Position numbers and translations under genes: made by a program
Source: Candidatus Levyibacteriota bacterium
GTDB lineage: Bacteria; Patescibacteriota; Microgenomatia; Levybacterales; UBA12049
Reading direction: 5' to 3'
Assembly (NCBI GenBank): GCA_023245515.1
Contig: JAHFKE010000004.1
Location: 1 to 27,876, forward strand
Length of the DNA stretch: 27,876 bases
Shown: in pieces, positions 1 through 7,250 of the stretch
Numbering within the stretch: position 1 is the first letter of the stretch
Layout of the letters: every line of letters begins with the position of its first letter
Notes under the pieces: generated by a model
Told to the model about the DNA's origin: nothing
Databases searched by the model: none
What the model saw: the letters and a program-made list of their open reading frames with translations, nothing else

Positions 1-2
1 AA

Positions 3-1025
3 GTTCATAAAGACCTCAATGTCCCGATTGCATATCCCTCAGCAACTCCGCTACCTTCTGGAACGTCCAATCTGAGTAGAAAGACTACAGTAGCTCATGC
101 GTCACTCTTCATTCCCTACTGGGCCATTGCGGATCAATTGCCTAAGGACAGGCAATACGATGAGTTCATATATTTTGGTATAGCACCTATGCTCGAGGGA
201 GTTGACAGGAAAGAGGTCGGATTTTCTAGAGTTGACGATTTTTTCGGTATGATTCCGCAGGGTTCAAAAACACTTTTGACTATCAGAATGACCGATACTC
301 AGAGGAACTTATTAATTCTTAAGAATCCGAAAAGTCAGGAAAGGATAATAGAGGATTCAATTGTCTTTGCGAAAGACAATCATTTTGATGGGATTGTTCT
401 GGATTTGGAGATAGCGGCTATACCTTTTGACTCGTTGATTAAGCAGGTAGACACATTCACAAAATTATTATATGCAAAGACTAAGAAAAATAATTTGAGT
501 TTATCCTTAGCCCTCTATGGTGATACGTTCTACCGTCTGCGTCCATTTGAAGTTAAAACATTGGTAAAGAACACAGATAGGGTTTTTATTATGGCGTATG
601 ATCTTCATAAAAGTAGGGGTAACCCAGGACCGAATTTCCCCCTCCGGGGAGAGGATGTATATGGGTATGATCTTACGAAAATGGCGGACGATTTTTTGAA
701 GTTTATTCCAGTCAACAAAGCCACAGTCATATTTGGTATGTTTGGATATGATTGGATAGTTGACGGGCGTGATAAGTCAACCGAGGTTGCAAGGCCTCTT
801 ACGGACCTAGAGATAAATGATAAATTTTTAACGGCCTGCTTATATAGGAATTGTGTAGTAAAGCGCGATAGTCAATCGTCTGAGACACAAATTCGCTACA
901 CAGATGATGAAGGTAGGAATCATATTGTTTGGTTTGAGGACACACAATCTGTTTCTGTGAAGCGGAAATACTTGGAGGAAAGGGGAATATCTTCTTTCAG
1001 TTTTTGGGCTAGCTCTTATTTTTAG
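3..1025 (+). CDS. GH18-like glycosidase, 5' end cut by window
   Basis: The frame is open from base 3 (340 residues visible), so the true start lies upstream; the TTG at 138 is internal. The fold reads as a glycoside hydrolase 18 TIM barrel: strand-like SLFIPYWA and DEFIYFGIAP early, DGIVLDLE at about residues 129-136, FIMAYDLHKSRGNPGPNFPL at about 196-215, TVIFGMFGYDW, and a closing SFSFWASSYF. In GH18 the DxxDxDxE motif carries the catalytic Glu. Here the final Asp and Glu are kept but the middle Asp is Val. It is probably a secreted or surface chitinase-like or peptidoglycan-active enzyme, though the substrate cannot be told and the signal sequence lies outside the window. Its stop codon abuts the stop of the convergent minus-strand gene (TAG at 1023-1025, reverse TAG at 1026-1028). 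Confidence 0.75.
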   Translation, partial: VHKDLNVPIAYPSATPLPSGTSNLSRKTTVAHASLFIPYWAIADQLPKDRQYDEFIYFGIAPMLEGVDRKEVGFSRVDDFFGMIPQGSKTLLTIRMTDTQRNLLILKNPKSQERIIEDSIVFAKDNHFDGIVLDLEIAAIPFDSLIKQVDTFTKLLYAKTKKNNLSLSLALYGDTFYRLRPFEVKTLVKNTDRVFIMAYDLHKSRGNPGPNFPLRGEDVYGYDLTKMADDFLKFIPVNKATVIFGMFGYDWIVDGRDKSTEVARPLTDLEINDKFLTACLYRNCVVKRDSQSSETQIRYTDDEGRNHIVWFEDTQSVSVKRKYLEERGISSFSFWASSYF

Positions 1026-3314
1026 CTACTCAACTAACTCACTCACTTCGACTGCTGTGAAGCCTGTTCGCTTAACTGGTGTCCCGAAAGCAGGGGGAGT
1101 AGGCGTAAAATCTCCCCTACTCTTAAGCAACTTGACATAAAAGACTACGTTCAAATAATTATCTGGTTTTCTTGAGAATGATAGAGGCAAAATCTTTTCA
1201 GAGGTTGCTTGGTCAAAGAAGGAGATGTATGCATAGGGCGAGTTGACCTTGTTCTGCCCGAATGCTAAGAGGTCACTTGTTTCTTTCTCGTTCAGTCCAA
1301 GGCGTTTTGCATATTCAGTAAGTGTCTTTGCGACATCATTTTGTGAGACCACGAGTCCACGTGTCGGGGGAGAGATCTTCAATACCCCTGGGTTGTAGTC
1401 ATATTCTATGCTGCTATAGAGCTTACCTCCTACGTACATTCCACCTTGCTCTGAGAGTGTGATGTCATACCCATCCTCATATGCAGGCCCTGATGAGTAA
1501 ACACCCGTGTTCACTTTTACTTTAATGTTCTCTCCGGCATTGCCATAAAGATACAGTGGAGAATCAAAGCATTGACCTTTCTTTCGAGCTTCTTCATCAA
1601 CATCTACGACGCACTTCATGTACTCGGGTGAAGGTTTTTTAAGACCCTTTGCAAGACATTGTGGTATACCGATGGTTTCGTTGCACTTGCCTTTTTTGCC
1701 ATCATCGGGCTGACAAGCAGGTCCTTTATTAGGGCCGCCACTTATTGCAGGACTGGCAACAGCAACGTTTACGCGAAGTGCTGGTCCTGAGGGAGCAGTT
1801 CCTGACGGTCCTGGGGCCTTGCACTCTGCAGGGTCCGCTTGCTGAGATTGCCTATTTTCTCCCAGGTCTGCCTTGAGGAAAAAGTCTCTAAGTTGTACCA
1901 TGTCGTTCTTATTCTTTTCATCTGGATTGCTTGCTGAAGCTACAGTCATTGTTTCAAAACTTATCTCTTCATTGGGGACAAGCATAATGTATTGCATGAA
2001 AGCATCGGGTAGGTTGAGCTCAATTGGTGTTGAATTATTGCTGTCCTGAACATAGAACTTTGTATACGAGGAAGCATATGAATTTCCAAGATTGCCAAGA
2101 GAAGAAGGTGATCTATCCGTTACACCAAGTAAAACCTTGCCCGATTGTAGGTCGCCTACGAAAGAAGCGGTGCTACCATCCTTCGCAGAGAGATAGTCAA
2201 GAGGTGTTGTTGTCTTTGTAGCGAGATTATATACAAAGCTTCCCGAAGAAGACTTATCAATAGCCGTGTAAAAAATATCGCCATTCTGATTGTTCCAATA
2301 AGCAGATATATACGAACTGGTGTTGGGAAGATTGGGAAGCTTTTGTCTTTGTAGCGTAGTTACATTAAGTAGCTCTACCGTGTTGGGGGTAAGAATTGAT
2401 TGACGATAGCCGTTGACGATTTTTGTTCCTGGCCCAAAAGCCCCATCATATCCTGCAAATACTAAATCCTTTCCGTCTGGAGACAGAATGGGCTGGGTGC
2501 CATATGTGCCGTTTCTCATTTGAGAAAGGTCTTGTTTCTCTTTGCCATCAAGGCTTGACACGCTCATCCCATATGCCCATCCGGTGCTGCCGTTAGGGTC
2601 ATTAGCCTGAAATTTATCAAGAAACACTTTTCCATCATCAAGGATAGCAAGAGGGTAGTGTACCGGTCCATCAACATTCTCATCATATAGGAGATGCTTG
2701 CTTCCTGGATTTGCAAGAGCTGTAGCATATACGCGAGACCTTCCTCCCATGAGAACAGTAGATCCAGGCTGGAATGAAACTTCCCATGTTGCCACATATT
2801 GTTTATTTTTTGAAAGTACATAATCGTCAATACCAAAGCCTCTGTCTGCTGTAACCGAGGATTTTGTTTTTCCGTCAGACAATGAAGCAATTGCTAGTTG
2901 CTTACCGTGATCTTGCTGATCTGTTTGGTCTATATATAATAGTTGATTTGAGCTGAGTAGATTTATTTTTTTCACGTCCGAAGGGAGAGCTGCAATTGTC
3001 TTGAACTTTCCGGTAGATAGGTTAACTGATTTTATGTTAGATTTCTGTCCGTCCCAATCCCCATAAATAAGTGTATATGGAGCTATTGGTGAAGATAAGG
3101 CAGACCGGAACTGTTCTTGTCCCTGCTGCTTTCCTTGCTCGAGTCTATTTTCAGAATTTTTCTTCTCATTTTGTTGTAATAAGAAAATGCCTCCTGAAGC
3201 AAGAGTAAAAATAGCCACTATAAGTATGATCAATCCCTTAGGACTTGCCTTCTTTGACATACTAGGTGTTGATAACGGACTGGATGGCTGTGAAGGATTA
3301 TCTCCTGTTCCCAT
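1026..3314 (-). CDS. Membrane-anchored beta-propeller surface protein
   Basis: 762 residues, starting at the ATG read from 3314. A Ser/Pro-rich N terminus (about 25 residues) precedes one membrane helix at about 27-46 (core GLIILIVAIFTLASGG), so the bulk is probably extracytoplasmic. Residues of about 80-440 show repeated TolB/WD-like blade patterns (IYGDWDGQKSNIKSVNLSTG, LSPDGKDLVFAGYDG). A Pro/Gly/Cys-rich linker at about 490-590 contains eight or so Cys. The C-terminal domain has LGLNEKETSDLLAFGQNKV and YAYISFFDQA, a pattern I associate with surface proteins of CPR bacteria. Function is unknown; adhesion or envelope scaffolding is a guess. It is convergent with the GH18-like gene and divergent from the PIG-V-like gene. 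No Shine-Dalgarno sequence is visible and the promoter suggests a leaderless mRNA. Confidence 0.75.
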   Translation of the reverse strand: MGTGDNPSQPSSPLSTPSMSKKASPKGLIILIVAIFTLASGGIFLLQQNEKKNSENRLEQGKQQGQEQFRSALSSPIAPYTLIYGDWDGQKSNIKSVNLSTGKFKTIAALPSDVKKINLLSSNQLLYIDQTDQQDHGKQLAIASLSDGKTKSSVTADRGFGIDDYVLSKNKQYVATWEVSFQPGSTVLMGGRSRVYATALANPGSKHLLYDENVDGPVHYPLAILDDGKVFLDKFQANDPNGSTGWAYGMSVSSLDGKEKQDLSQMRNGTYGTQPILSPDGKDLVFAGYDGAFGPGTKIVNGYRQSILTPNTVELLNVTTLQRQKLPNLPNTSSYISAYWNNQNGDIFYTAIDKSSSGSFVYNLATKTTTPLDYLSAKDGSTASFVGDLQSGKVLLGVTDRSPSSLGNLGNSYASSYTKFYVQDSNNSTPIELNLPDAFMQYIMLVPNEEISFETMTVASASNPDEKNKNDMVQLRDFFLKADLGENRQSQQADPAECKAPGPSGTAPSGPALRVNVAVASPAISGGPNKGPACQPDDGKKGKCNETIGIPQCLAKGLKKPSPEYMKCVVDVDEEARKKGQCFDSPLYLYGNAGENIKVKVNTGVYSSGPAYEDGYDITLSEQGGMYVGGKLYSSIEYDYNPGVLKISPPTRGLVVSQNDVAKTLTEYAKRLGLNEKETSDLLAFGQNKVNSPYAYISFFDQATSEKILPLSFSRKPDNYLNVVFYVKLLKSRGDFTPTPPAFGTPVKRTGFTAVEVSELVE

Positions 3315-3322
3315 ATAATAAT

Positions 3323-3350
3323 CTTATGGTATTAAATTAGGACTTGTCAA
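3323..3350 (-). promoter_or_regulatory. Promoter of the 762-residue surface protein gene
   Basis: On the minus strand TTGACA (3350-3345) is followed after 16 nt by CATAAG (3328-3323), a 4/6 match to TATAAT. Eight nt separate the -10 box from the ATG at 3314, so transcription should start at or next to the start codon. The -35 is shared with the divergent plus-strand promoter. Confidence 0.6.
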
Positions 3351-3372
3351 GGTAGAAATCTAATTTTATACT
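3344..3372 (+). promoter_or_regulatory. Promoter of the PIG-V-like gene
   Basis: TTGTCA (3344-3349), 17 nt spacer, TATACT (3367-3372). Seven nt separate the -10 box from the ATG at 3380, predicting a leaderless mRNA. The -35 hexamer overlaps, on the opposite strand, the TTGACA of the minus-strand promoter; together they form the near-palindrome CTTGTCAAG. Confidence 0.65.
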
Positions 3373-3379
3373 AAAACGT

Positions 3380-4534
3380 ATGCTGCGCAATAAGGTATTT
3401 CTGCTTTCTCTAACTCTCTTTATTCTTCTCAATATCTTCCTTTATTGCTTCATGTCTTTTTCTCACGCATGGTTGGGCTTTAACAACGATCAGTGGGTAT
3501 ATCGCTATTTGGATGATCCGAGAATGCTCAATCAACCTTTTAATTTCTTACGGGGCTTGGGAGTATGGGACGCACAGTGGTATCTGAGGATTGCCGACGG
3601 AGGCTATCCGATATATTGGGTTATTGAGTATAACGGACTTTCCTCGTATGCGTTCTTCCCTCTCTATCCGATTATTATCGCTTCTCTCAACTTTTTTGTT
3701 AACAATGTTGAGCTCTCCGCCTTTTTCGTGAGCAATATTTTGTTATTAGCGAATTTTTTCAGCTTATACTATGTAATCTCCAAACTCTATTCGAGCAAGA
3801 TAGCCATAAAGGCTACCTGGCTTCTTTTCCTTTTCCCATTCAGCATTTTTTATAGAAGCTATTTTACCGAAGGGCTATTTCTTCTCCTTCTGACCTGGTT
3901 TGCATATTTTTTGATCAAGAAAAAATGGTCAGCAACAGTGCTTTTTGCTTCACTACTTTTTATAACTCGTCCGAACGCTATTATTCTTAGCCTGATACTT
4001 TTTTGGTCTTTGTATAAAGCAGTAGTGAATAAGAGTCTTTCTGTTGGGGTAGCCTTTTTATATGTTGCGCTTATGCTTATTCCCTACGCCGAATGGCTCT
4101 ACTTCTGCTATTTGAATACGGGGGACCTACTTTATTGGCAAAAGGCATTCTCACTGTGGTATCCTGCCAAATCCACATTGTATGTTGTTATAGACAATAT
4201 TGTAAAAATTTTTTCATTTTGGGGTCTTCCGATACATGGGTATCATAGTTCAAAGCTAGACACGGTAATGGTGCTTGCGGTGATTTGCTTTCTCCTAGTA
4301 AGTAGGAGACATCTCAAGCCTCAATTGTGGTGGATAAGTTTACTTGTAGGTGTTTTCCCGCTTCTTGTAAAGGATACTGCATCTTATTCTCGTTATCAAA
4401 GCGTTCTCTTCCCATTATTTATCTATCTTGCTCTCATTTTAAATAAAACTTACTTTATTATAGTAAGCTTTGTGTTTTTTATACTTTTGTGCATGACCTC
4501 AATCATTTTCGTGAATTGGTATTGGCTGGGATAG
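3380..4534 (+). CDS. PIG-V-like membrane mannosyltransferase
   Basis: 384 residues with about nine to ten hydrophobic segments. The family signature is clear: a luminal or periplasmic-side motif WDAQWYLRIADGGYP (residues 63-77) with the acidic residue expected to be catalytic in GT-C enzymes, then SYAFFPLYPI (about 89-98) and a later FITRPNAIILS. These match bacterial PIG-V/GPI-mannosyltransferase-2-like proteins, integral membrane enzymes that move a sugar from a polyprenyl-phosphate donor. It probably builds or decorates cell-surface glycans. Donor and acceptor cannot be told from sequence. It stands alone: divergent from the surface protein gene, with the tuf promoter about 100 nt downstream. 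The ATG at 3380 fits the upstream -10 box. Confidence 0.75.
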   Translation: MLRNKVFLLSLTLFILLNIFLYCFMSFSHAWLGFNNDQWVYRYLDDPRMLNQPFNFLRGLGVWDAQWYLRIADGGYPIYWVIEYNGLSSYAFFPLYPIIIASLNFFVNNVELSAFFVSNILLLANFFSLYYVISKLYSSKIAIKATWLLFLFPFSIFYRSYFTEGLFLLLLTWFAYFLIKKKWSATVLFASLLFITRPNAIILSLILFWSLYKAVVNKSLSVGVAFLYVALMLIPYAEWLYFCYLNTGDLLYWQKAFSLWYPAKSTLYVVIDNIVKIFSFWGLPIHGYHSSKLDTVMVLAVICFLLVSRRHLKPQLWWISLLVGVFPLLVKDTASYSRYQSVLFPLFIYLALILNKTYFIIVSFVFFILLCMTSIIFVNWYWLG

Positions 4535-4641
4535 AAATCTTTTACCCATCTCTTACAAGAAATTATCATTTTTGGCACAGTTTTTTGTTTCTTTTCGTAA
4601 TTTTGAGGCTAAATTGATTGAAAGTTCTATTATTTTGACTA

Positions 4642-4670
4642 TTGACGATCCAAAAAAAATATTGTATTAT
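4642..4670 (+). promoter_or_regulatory. tuf promoter
   Basis: TTGACG (4642-4647), 17 nt spacer, TATTAT (4665-4670), with TG just upstream of the -10. Predicted transcription start is about 4677, giving a leader of about 37 nt before the tuf ATG. This is the clearest consensus promoter for the ribosomal block. It also shows that the in-frame TTG at 4642 is part of the -35 box and not a start codon. Confidence 0.75.
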
Positions 4671-4677
4671 ACATTCA

Positions 4678-4707
4678 CTCTCAATTTTAGTTGAGAGCTA
4701 TTTTTTT
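4678..4707 (+). terminator. Hairpin plus U-run in tuf leader (attenuator-like)
   Basis: CTCTCAA (4678-4684), loop TTTTAG, TTGAGAG (4691-4697): a perfect 7-bp stem that begins at the predicted 5' end of the mRNA, then CTA and seven T (4701-4707), then the tuf ATG at 4714. It resembles a weak intrinsic terminator or a 5' stabilising hairpin. No competing antiterminator arm can lie upstream because transcription starts there. Confidence 0.5.
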
Positions 4708-4713
4708 AAAGAT

Positions 4714-5892
4714 ATGGCAACATTTCAAAGAACAAAACCACATGTAAATATCGGAACAATTGGTCACGTTGATCATGGAAAGACCACATTGACTGCAGCT
4801 ATCACAACAGTCCTTGCAAAGAAGGGTTTGGCACAAGCTAAGAAATATGCAGATATTGATAACGCCCCTGAAGAAAGAGCTCGCGGAGTCACCATTAACA
4901 TTTCCCACTCAGAATATGAAACAGAAACAAGGCATTATGCACACATTGATGCTCCAGGGCACGCAGATTACATCAAAAACATGATTACAGGTGCAGCTCA
5001 GATGGATGGTGCCATCTTGGTTGTTTCGGCTCCTGATGGTCCTATGCCTCAAACAAGAGAGCACATTCTTCTTGCACACCAAGTTGGTGTTCCGCAGATC
5101 GTTGTATTCCTTAATAAATGCGACATGGTTGATGACCCAGAGCTTTTGGATCTTGTTGAAATGGAAGTTCGTGAGCTTCTTACGAAGTATAAGTTTGACG
5201 GTGACAACACTCCAATCGTTCGCGGATCAGCACTAAAGGCTATTGAAGGAGATGTAGATGCAGAAAAAGCTATCCTAGAACTTATGGCAAAGGTAGACGA
5301 ATATGTTCCAACGCCTGTTCGTGCTCTTGATAAGCCATTCTTGATGCCTGTTGAAGACGTTTTCTCTATTAAAGGTCGCGGAACAGTCGTTACAGGAAGA
5401 ATTGAAAGAGGAATGATCAAGGTAAACGAGGCTGTTGAGGTCGTAGGTCTGGATAAAAATAAGGCATCAGTTGTTACGGGAGTTGAAATGTTTAAAAAAC
5501 AGCTTGATGACGGTCAAGCAGGAGATAATGTAGGACTTTTGCTTCGTGGGCTTGAGAAAACAGATGTTGAGCGCGGACAGGTTATTGCAAAGCCAGGCTC
5601 AATCACTCCTCATACAGAGTTTGATGCTGAGGCATATATTTTGACAAAAGAAGAAGGTGGACGTCATACGCCTTTCTTTACTGGTTATCGCCCTCAGTTC
5701 TATATCAGAACGACAGACGTAACAGGTACGGCAACCCTTCCTGCAGGCGTAGAAATGGTTATGCCTGGAGATAATATCAAGATGGCAATCAAGCTTATCT
5801 TGCCGGTTGCTCTTGAAGAGGGAATGAGATTTGCTATTCGTGAAGGTGGAAAGACAGTGGGAGCAGGAGTTATTACAAAGATAACAAAGTAG
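4714..5892 (+). CDS. tuf: Elongation factor Tu
   Basis: 392 residues from the ATG at 4714 (MATFQRTKPHVNIGTIGHVD). The frame stays open upstream to 4642, but that part overlaps the promoter and leader hairpin. GTPase motifs are visible: GHVDHGKT (P-loop), RGVTIN in switch I, DAPGHADY (usually DCPGHADY; Cys to Ala here), NKCD and GSALKA. Domains 2 and 3 follow and the protein ends GKTVGAGVITKITK. EF-Tu delivers aminoacyl-tRNA to the ribosomal A site. It opens the ribosomal block without fusA, rpsL or rpsG next to it. No Shine-Dalgarno is visible; the start is preceded by U-run then AAAGAT. Confidence 0.98.
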   Translation: MATFQRTKPHVNIGTIGHVDHGKTTLTAAITTVLAKKGLAQAKKYADIDNAPEERARGVTINISHSEYETETRHYAHIDAPGHADYIKNMITGAAQMDGAILVVSAPDGPMPQTREHILLAHQVGVPQIVVFLNKCDMVDDPELLDLVEMEVRELLTKYKFDGDNTPIVRGSALKAIEGDVDAEKAILELMAKVDEYVPTPVRALDKPFLMPVEDVFSIKGRGTVVTGRIERGMIKVNEAVEVVGLDKNKASVVTGVEMFKKQLDDGQAGDNVGLLLRGLEKTDVERGQVIAKPGSITPHTEFDAEAYILTKEEGGRHTPFFTGYRPQFYIRTTDVTGTATLPAGVEMVMPGDNIKMAIKLILPVALEEGMRFAIREGGKTVGAGVITKITK

Positions 5893-5899
5893 AGACAAG

Positions 5900-5915
5900 C
5901 TTACCAGGGGGTAAG
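5900..5915 (+). other. Small perfect hairpin between tuf and rpsJ
   Basis: CTTACC (5900-5905), loop AGGG, GGTAAG (5910-5915): 6 perfect pairs in the 48-nt tuf-rpsJ gap. No U-run follows directly, so it is not a standard terminator. It could be an RNA-processing or stability element that lowers rpsJ operon expression relative to tuf. Confidence 0.35.
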
Positions 5916-5940
5916 AGAGATCTTTAACAGTCTGTTGGTT

Positions 5941-6249
5941 ATGATAAAAGGAAGAATTAGAATCCGCTTAAAGAGTTATGATGCACGAGTCCTAGACGCG
6001 TGTTGTCAGCAGATACTGGATTCCGTTATACGAACAGGAGCCAAAGTAATCGGTCCTGTGCCTCTTCCTACCGATAGAAGTGTTTATGCAGTTAATAAAT
6101 CTCCATTTATTGATAAAGATGCAAGAGATCATTTTGAGATCCGTATCCATAAACGTTTAATTGATATAGTTTCTCCAACAGACAAAACAATCGACAGTTT
6201 GACAAATCTTTCGCTACCAGCGGGTGTTGATATAGAACTGAAGATGTAG
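5941..6249 (+). CDS. rpsJ: 30S ribosomal protein S10
   Basis: 102 residues, the usual length, starting MIKGRIRIRLKSYDAR at the ATG 5941; a TTG two codons upstream is less likely. Recognisable S10 features are RIRLKSYDARVLD, GPVPLPTDRSVYAV with the loop SPFIDKDARDHFEIRIHKR, and the end LPAGVDIELKM. S10 sits in the 30S head and doubles as NusE in antitermination. It is the first gene of the S10 cluster but is separated from rplC by a 124-nt leader holding an attenuator. Confidence 0.96.
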   Translation: MIKGRIRIRLKSYDARVLDACCQQILDSVIRTGAKVIGPVPLPTDRSVYAVNKSPFIDKDARDHFEIRIHKRLIDIVSPTDKTIDSLTNLSLPAGVDIELKM

Positions 6250-6294
6250 TTTTACATTATTAGAGATATTGTCGATGCCCAAAGATAATATAAA

Positions 6295-6368
6295 AGCCAT
6301 ATGATTGATTGAAGCCTACTTGAGGTAAGAACTGTAAATAGAAGGTAGCCTGATGGCTATCTTTTTTT
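6295..6368 (+). terminator. Attenuator in the rplC leader
   Basis: Terminator stem GGTAGCC (6344-6350), loop TGAT, GGCTATC (6355-6361), 7 bp with one G-U, then seven T (6362-6368) and the rplC ATG at 6374. Two upstream segments can compete for it: AGCCAT (6295-6300) is perfectly complementary to ATGGCT (6353-6358) in the loop and 3' arm, and CTACTT (6316-6321) can pair with AAGGTAG (6342/3-6348) over the 5' arm. This is the layout of a transcription attenuator for the genes from rplC on. What controls it is not visible; ribosomal protein autoregulation is the obvious guess. Confidence 0.6.
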
Positions 6369-6373
6369 ATTTT

Positions 6374-7249
6374 ATGATACAAGCACTATTAGGACAAAAA
6401 TTAAATCAAACGCAGAAATTTCTGCAGGATGGCAGGAGAATTCCTGTCACGCAAGTTTCGGTAGCAGACAATATCGTTTTGCAGGTTAAAAATATGCAAA
6501 AAGATCAATATGTTGCCGTGCAGCTTGGTTATGGTGCAAAAAAGCACGGAAGTAAGGCTCTTATTGGTCATCTTAAGAAGGCTGGGGTTAATATGGCGCC
6601 TGCAGTTATCAAAGAAGTTTCTTTGCAGAATGCAGTTTCGGAAGATCTCCCAAAAGTAGGAGATCTTTTTACTGTTGATGCTGTTTTTAAGCCGGGAGAT
6701 ACTGTCGATGTGACAGGAACATCAAAGGGAAAAGGGTTTGCAGGTGTTGTAAAGAGGCACAATTTCCGCGGAGGTCCTAAGACACACGGACAATCCGATC
6801 GCGAACGTGCTCCTGGGTCTATCGGACAGACAACAACGCCAGGGAGAGTATATAGAGGTAAGAGAATGGCAGGACGCATGGGTGGTCAGACAAAGACGGT
6901 TACGAACTTAACGATTGTCGATGTAGATGCAAAAAACAAGACACTTTCTATCTTAGGGCTCGTTCCAGGACACAAACAATCAGTCTTTCTGATCACGCAG
7001 AGGGGAACGGACAAGAAGTTCGTGCCTTTATTGGGTTTTAAAGAGGCTGAGGAAGTAACACCTGAAGTAGTTGAGGTAGAAGCGCAGGTAGCTGATGCTA
7101 CTCCTGAAGTTGTTGAAGAGGTTGTGCAGCCAGTAGAAGCTGCTCCGGAGGTGGTTGAGGCAAAAGAAGATAAGGCAGAAGAGGTTAAAGAGGCTGAGGA
7201 GGTCGTCTCAGAGACTGTTGAAGAAGTAAAGGAAGAGGAAGGAAAATAA
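6374..7249 (+). CDS. rplC: 50S ribosomal protein L3 with acidic C-terminal tail
   Basis: 291 residues from MIQALLGQKLNQTQKF at ATG 6374; an in-frame ATG at 6353 lies inside the attenuator loop and is unlikely to be used. The L3 core is clear: TGTSKGKGFAGVVKRHNF, GGPKTHGQSDRERAPGSIGQ, GRVYRGKRMAGRMGG and the closing VPG-KQSVFLI segment. L3 is an early assembly protein near the peptidyl transferase centre. The core ends at about residue 223 and is followed by about 68 residues made almost only of Glu, Val, Ala and Pro (repeats such as PEVVE, EEVKE), making the protein about 80 residues longer than usual. rplD follows with a one-base gap. No Shine-Dalgarno is visible. Confidence 0.97.
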   Translation: MIQALLGQKLNQTQKFLQDGRRIPVTQVSVADNIVLQVKNMQKDQYVAVQLGYGAKKHGSKALIGHLKKAGVNMAPAVIKEVSLQNAVSEDLPKVGDLFTVDAVFKPGDTVDVTGTSKGKGFAGVVKRHNFRGGPKTHGQSDRERAPGSIGQTTTPGRVYRGKRMAGRMGGQTKTVTNLTIVDVDAKNKTLSILGLVPGHKQSVFLITQRGTDKKFVPLLGFKEAEEVTPEVVEVEAQVADATPEVVEEVVQPVEAAPEVVEAKEDKAEEVKEAEEVVSETVEEVKEEEGK

Positions 7250-7250
7250 T

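Noticed and set aside
2024..2890. Open frames antisense to, or in another frame of, the 762-residue protein gene
   Set aside because: No family features, no promoter or Shine-Dalgarno, and they lie entirely within a well-supported gene.
4642..4713. N-terminal extension of EF-Tu by 24 residues
   Set aside because: The extended region contains the -35 and -10 boxes and the leader hairpin; EF-Tu normally starts at MA-FxRxKPH-type sequence, which is the ATG at 4714.
6269..6294. Promoter in the rplC leader (TTGTCG ... TATAAA)
   Set aside because: The spacer is only 14 nt and no other -35 fits; not convincing in AT-rich DNA.
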